NCBI GenBank assembly: GCA_018056165.1 | Contig: JAGPGD010000016.1 | Location: 1-37,085 of the forward strand | Direction: 5' to 3' | DNA: 37,085 nucleotides | Origin: Paludibacteraceae bacterium | Lineage (GTDB): Bacteria; Bacteroidota; Bacteroidia; Bacteroidales; Paludibacteraceae | Shown here: piece by piece, positions 34,214-37,085 of the stretch | Numbering within the stretch: position 1 is the first letter of the stretch | How the letters are laid out: every line of letters starts with the position of its first letter | Made by a program: the position numbers and the translations under genes | Notes under the pieces: generated by a model | Seen by the model: the letters and a program-made list of their open reading frames with translations, nothing else | Told to the model about the DNA's origin: nothing | Databases searched by the model: none

Positions 34214-34789
34214 ATGACCTATTTTTTGATATTTATCAGTGCTGTTTTTGTAAATAATATCGTACTGACACAGTTTTTGGGAATTTGTCCCTTTTTAGGT
34301 GTATCTAAAAAAATTGATACAGCCTTAGGAATGAGTGGAGCAGTAGTTTTTGTTATGACAATTTCTACCATCATTACTTATCTTATTCAAAAGGGGATTT
34401 TAGTACCTTTTAACCTTGAATTTTTACAAACTATTGTTTACATTCTTGTGATTGCTGCTCTGGTGCAATTGGTTGAAATAATTTTAAAGAAAATTTCACC
34501 ATCTTTGTATCAAGCTTTAGGAGTATTTCTCCCCTTGATAACTACGAATTGTACCATTTTAGGTGTTGCCATTTTGGTAATTCAGAAAGAATTTAATTTA
34601 ATGGAAAGTGTGGTGTTTGCTATTTCGACAGCCATTGGTTTTGGTCTGGCTCTTATCTTATTTGCCGGCATTCGTGAGCAACTCAGCATGGTAAAATTAC
34701 CCAAAGGAATGGAAGGTGCGCCAATCGCTTTATTGACGGCAGGTTTATTAGCAATGGCTTTTATGGGTTTTGCAGGAATTGTAAAATGA
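34214..34789 (+). CDS. rnfA: Rnf complex membrane subunit RnfA
   Basis: This is a 191-residue protein with six membrane helices, homologous to NqrE. It has FVNNIVLTQFLGICPFLGVS at the N-terminus and LPLITTNCTILGVAIL in the middle, the counterparts of the RnfE motifs. It is the last gene of the operon, 75 bases after rnfE. No terminator is obvious before the tRNA-Gly promoter, so some read-through into the tRNA is possible. Confidence 0.95.
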   Translation: MTYFLIFISAVFVNNIVLTQFLGICPFLGVSKKIDTALGMSGAVVFVMTISTIITYLIQKGILVPFNLEFLQTIVYILVIAALVQLVEIILKKISPSLYQALGVFLPLITTNCTILGVAILVIQKEFNLMESVVFAISTAIGFGLALILFAGIREQLSMVKLPKGMEGAPIALLTAGLLAMAFMGFAGIVK

Positions 34790-34825
34790 TTTTTTTCAAT
34801 AAGCGTTTAAATTTTTCTTTTTTGA

Positions 34826-34857
34826 TTTGTCTATTTTTAAATATCGTTTTACATTTG
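34826..34857 (+). promoter_or_regulatory. Promoter of tRNA-Gly
   Basis: TTTG (34826-34829) is spaced 20 bases from TACATTTG (34850-34857), matching the -33/-7 pattern. The tRNA begins 14 bases after the -7 element. Confidence 0.8.
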
Positions 34858-34871
34858 CAAAAAGTTTTTTT

Positions 34872-34944
34872 GCGGCAATAGCTCAGTTGGTAGAGCTTTA
34901 GCTTCCCAAGCTAAAGGTCGCGGGTTCGAATCCCGTTTGCCGCT
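34872..34944 (+). tRNA. tRNA-Gly (anticodon CCC)
   Basis: The acceptor GCGGCAA/TTGCCGC is perfect. The D stem is GCTC/GAGC and the anticodon stem is TTAGC/GCTAA, with loop TTCCCAA giving anticodon CCC for GGG. The T arm is GCGGG-TTCGAAT-CCCGT, with one G-T pair. The discriminator T is typical of bacterial tRNA-Gly. CCA is not encoded. Confidence 0.95.
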
Positions 34945-34954
34945 CAGCATATTC

Positions 34955-34992
34955 AAGAGACTACTGGAGAAACAATGGTAGTCTCTTTTTTT
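34955..34992 (+). terminator. Intrinsic terminator after tRNA-Gly
   Basis: A perfect 10-bp stem AAGAGACTAC/GTAGTCTCTT (34955-34964 with 34978-34987) continues into seven T residues. It lies 10 bases after the tRNA and 13 bases before the stop of the convergent small membrane protein gene. Confidence 0.9.
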
Positions 34993-35004
34993 CAGATTTT
35001 TGTT

Positions 35005-35226
35005 TTATGCTGCTTGAGTTTCTTTTTTTCTTTTTAGCAAAATATAGATAATAGGCAAAATACCAACTGTGTTGAAAATCAACAGGCAAATATACCATGC
35101 AAGATGATTGTTCCTTGCAGCTTTCCACATGGCAATGGCTTTCCACGCAGTTTCCCAAAGCAACAAAACTATCAACAGTAATTGATATTGGACTATTTCT
35201 GCTGGAAAATTAGTAGGTAAACACAT
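35005..35226 (-). CDS. Small DUF5652-like membrane protein
   Basis: This is a 73-residue protein with two membrane helices (about 15-35 and 42-62). The signature WETAWKAIAMWKAARNNHLAWY followed by NTVGILPIIYILL matches small Bacteroidota membrane proteins of the DUF5652 type. It ends with a short Lys-rich tail. The function is unknown. An overlapping frame (34961-35158) is a shadow without this conserved pattern. No clear promoter consensus is seen upstream. Confidence 0.7.
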   Translation of the reverse strand: MCLPTNFPAEIVQYQLLLIVLLLWETAWKAIAMWKAARNNHLAWYICLLIFNTVGILPIIYILLKRKKETQAA

Positions 35227-35373
35227 AGTGGTTGAATTTAAAGATGAATATTTTTAGAATTTGGTTAAAAACTAAAATAATACTAAACCGCTATCAAAGT
35301 GCATCCTTAATCCAATGATATAAACAGACTGATTTTACCGTTTCTTTATCTAGATTTTTTAATCAAAAGAATT

Positions 35374-35403
35374 CCTCGAGGCTTGCCTCGTGGTTATTCA
35401 TTT
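35374..35403 (+). repeat. Dispersed hairpin repeat, copy 2
   Basis: This matches 27 of 30 bases at 28905-28934. CCTCGAGGC pairs with GCCTCGTGG with one mismatch and a short loop. The copies differ at three bases in the loop and stem. Confidence 0.65.
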
Positions 35404-35711
35404 GTTCTGCTAATGTATCTTCAACATCTTTCAAAAAATTTGAAGGTTCTATTTTTAAATCCTCCCTTTTTCTCTTATATCGGATTTTCTTTTCAAAAGT
35501 GGTATATTTTATTCGTAACAAATTGATTATTATCTGTTTTAATATATTTTTTTAAAATAATTTCTTGCTTACAGTATAATTATTAGTTATTTATCACATA
35601 TTGAATATTATTTTATTTTTACAAACATACAAAAAAATTCAATAAAATAACCTTGTTAGAAGAAAAAAAATAGTATTTTTCTTGCGTACATTAAATTTAC
35701 TGGAATATTCT

Positions 35712-35737
35712 TAAAAGCCGATTAGTATTGGCTTTTA
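35712..35737 (-). terminator. Possible terminator downstream of the tail-motif gene
   Basis: A perfect 8-bp stem TAAAAGCC/GGCTTTTA has a 10-base loop. It lies about 160 bases after the minus-strand gene and has only a short T-run, so it is tentative. Confidence 0.35.
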
Positions 35738-35814
35738 GATCATTTTTTACAAAATTTGGAAAGGAAAATCCGTTATAATACAAAGAAATATAGAATTTTC
35801 TATCTATTTTACAG

Positions 35815-35836
35815 GAGACGTTTCATGAAACGTCTC
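35815..35836. repeat. 22-base perfect palindrome (GAGACG type)
   Basis: GAGACGTTTC and its reverse complement GAAACGTCTC are separated by AT. The CGTCTCTACA flank on one side resembles the TGTAGAGACG core of palindromic intergenic repeats found across Bacteroidota and cyanobacteria. It could also help end transcription of the minus-strand pair. Confidence 0.6.
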
Positions 35837-35897
35837 TACAAAAACAAAAACTCCAAACTCGAAACTCGCACTTCAGAATTATCTCTCTAATTTTTTT

Positions 35898-36584
35898 TTA
35901 AAAAAATGATAGTTTCATTTTTATGCCTCCATATCCTAAGGCTAATAAGATTAAAAATCCTATGCCATCACCGACAGGAATAGGAGGTCCCACAGGATCA
36001 CCACCGGGATCAGTGCCTCCTGAATTTTCAGTATAAGGATAATTATTTTCTGCCAATTGACGATGTAAAGTTGAAGGGGTATTGTTTGAAAAAGGTTCAA
36101 CCAGGTTCACAGAAGAAGATAAACCACTTCCTTCACTTCGATTGGAATTGGAATGCCGACCTGAAGAAAGACCTGCCATCAAACCTATTCCTAAATTTCC
36201 ACCACCATTACTAACAGGATCGGGCGATACAATATTCTGACTGTATAGAGCTCCTGAGGAATAATTCTCCATTCCTGCTGCCACCGAGTTATTGACGTTC
36301 ACATTTACGTGAAGAGGCGTATAATTGACCATTGGTGTTACAGAATTGTTTCCTAAGGAAAAGTTACTGCTATTTGTCCTTTTTTGAGAAGAAAAAGTGG
36401 CAACTGGTAATTCCTTTTCCTTTACATTGGATAAATAATAAACGTTATCATTCTCTTTTAACATTTTTTTCAAACCATCATTGGTCATCTCCTGAGGAAA
36501 GAAAAAGAAAATACTTCCCCACAACAATAAGGAAATAAAAAAACTACCTATCAATATTTTTTTTGAATGCTTATTCATATCCAT
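35898..36584 (-). CDS. Membrane-anchored protein with Gly/Pro-rich C-terminal tail motif
   Basis: This is a 228-residue protein of unknown function. One N-terminal membrane segment (about 9-30) is followed by a long low-complexity region rich in Ser, Asn and Gly (about 50-185). The tail has GGTDPGGDPVGPPIPVGDG, then a hydrophobic segment GFLILLALGYGG and a Lys-containing end. A Pro/Gly-Asp motif, membrane helix and basic end resemble the tripartite C-terminal sorting signals (CTERM type) known in Bacteroidota, but this is inference. The ATG shares one base with the stop of the upstream T9SS gene (TGATG), so translation is coupled. An in-frame TTG one codon earlier is possible. Confidence 0.65.
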   Translation of the reverse strand: MDMNKHSKKILIGSFFISLLLWGSIFFFFPQEMTNDGLKKMLKENDNVYYLSNVKEKELPVATFSSQKRTNSSNFSLGNNSVTPMVNYTPLHVNVNVNNSVAAGMENYSSGALYSQNIVSPDPVSNGGGNLGIGLMAGLSSGRHSNSNRSEGSGLSSSVNLVEPFSNNTPSTLHRQLAENNYPYTENSGGTDPGGDPVGPPIPVGDGIGFLILLALGYGGIKMKLSFF

Positions 36585-37085
36585 CAAGGAATGATAATTT
36601 TTTTAATCGTTTTTTCATTCTGCGTGAAAACTTTTACTACATAAACTCCTGTGGTTAAATCATGAGGAGACATCTGAATGGTTTGTGGCTGCACAGGAAA
36701 ATTTTCCACCATTCGACCACTTAAATCATAAATAACCGCTTGTCCTTCTTCTTTGCTTCTGTTTTCCAATCCTATCCTTTTATCTAATGGGAAAATACGC
36801 AGCCATCTTTCGTCGTTTCCTTCTTCTGCACCATTCAAACTGGCAATAATTTTAAACCGTTGTTGAATACCTGTTCCACTATTGTTTGTAAACGTATAAA
36901 CGGTACTATCCGAAGCGATCTCCGTAATTTTTTCTGCTATCTTATCATACAAATAAAAAGAAGTGTAACGCTGTTGCAAGTTTTGGGAATGAATTTCAAG
37001 AGAATAAACCTTGTTGTTTTCACCTTGAAAACCAATGTCCGTACCATTCATATCTTCAACCGAATTCACCTGATAAATGCCGTCC
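36584..37085 (-). CDS. C-terminal part of a large T9SS-secreted protein (partial)
   Basis: The frame is open to the window edge, so the start and most of the protein lie outside; at least 166 residues are visible. The end is a type A T9SS sorting domain: QAVIYDLSGRMVENFPV, IQMSPHDLTTGVYVVKVFT, and the basic end KTIKKIIIP. The preceding part (LEIHSQNLQQRYTSFYLYDK, ASDSTVYTFTNNSG, QRFKIIASL) resembles the repeated strands seen before such domains in large Bacteroidales surface proteins. The stop codon overlaps the next start codon. An in-frame GTG at 37069 is not the true start, because the frame continues in DGIYQ before it. Confidence 0.82.
   Translation of the reverse strand, partial: DGIYQVNSVEDMNGTDIGFQGENNKVYSLEIHSQNLQQRYTSFYLYDKIAEKITEIASDSTVYTFTNNSGTGIQQRFKIIASLNGAEEGNDERWLRIFPLDKRIGLENRSKEEGQAVIYDLSGRMVENFPVQPQTIQMSPHDLTTGVYVVKVFTQNEKTIKKIIIP

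Larger units (their letters stand above)
35227..35897. other. Gene-free AT-rich region with palindromes
   Basis: About 670 bases have no coding frame. They hold the second copy of the dispersed hairpin repeat, a terminator-like hairpin at 35712-35737 and a 22-base palindrome at 35815-35836, listed separately. The rest is featureless A/T-rich sequence. Confidence 0.55.

Noticed and set aside
34961..35158. Alternative minus-strand open frame overlapping the DUF5652-like gene
   Set aside because: It is Ser/Lys/Cys-rich with no family pattern and runs into the tRNA terminator; the frame at 35005-35226 shows a conserved motif.
1..37085. CRISPR array, rRNA operon or prophage
   Set aside because: No regularly spaced direct repeats, rRNA sequence or phage structural genes were seen.

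Overview
The window is low-GC DNA from a member of the Bacteroidota, most likely the order Bacteroidales. Four things support this. Promoters match the Bacteroidota -7 element TAnnTTTG in front of many genes and three tRNAs. Several proteins carry type IX secretion (T9SS) C-terminal signals. There is a TonB-dependent receptor with an N-terminal CarboxypepD_reg domain. The Rnf genes are in the order B-C-D-G-E-A behind an RseC gene. Genus cannot be fixed from the sequence alone.

Layout. (1) 1-1560: an IS4-type insertion sequence with an unusual hairpin-rich leader, followed by tRNA-Arg(CCG) with its own promoter and terminator. (2) 1639-9876, all on the minus strand: a TonB-dependent receptor, a beta-helix lipoprotein, a MORN-repeat protein, a free-standing CarboxypepD_reg protein and a PhoB/PhoR-like two-component pair. 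Pho-box-like direct repeats precede the response regulator and the CarboxypepD gene, so this looks like a phosphate-responsive outer-membrane locus (inference). (3) 10114-16886, plus strand: rlmD, a CstA-type transporter, a GNAT-like acetyltransferase, nadB, a tiny secreted protein resembling a lone T9SS C-terminal domain, and a Dabb-domain protein. (4) 16908-19373, minus: pheT. (5) 19723-21198: a T9SS-secreted protein with seven evenly spaced repeats, probably a beta-propeller. (6) 21698-28813: tRNA-Ser(GCT), an orphan TrpB2-type enzyme, a DUF3298 lipoprotein, a nitroreductase, a DUF2520 Rossmann protein, a UbiA-family prenyltransferase and a peptidase M49 (DPP III) lipoprotein. (7) 29164-34789: the complete rseC-rnfBCDGEA operon for the ion-pumping ferredoxin:NAD+ oxidoreductase. 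(8) 34872-37085: tRNA-Gly(CCC), a small DUF5652-like membrane protein, a gene-poor AT-rich stretch with two kinds of palindromic repeat, and a translationally coupled pair. That pair is a protein with an unusual Gly/Pro-rich C-terminal membrane tail and the C-terminal end of a large T9SS-secreted protein that runs off the window.

How the genes fit together. Most of the window is core metabolism and translation (rlmD, pheT, tRNAs, nadB, Rnf) mixed with cell-envelope genes. The Rnf complex suggests an anaerobic or microaerobic fermentative life style. The most coherent accessory unit is the two-component/TonB receptor block. The least explained pieces are the tail-motif gene next to the T9SS protein, the free-standing T9SS-like domain, and the palindromes at promoters and between genes.
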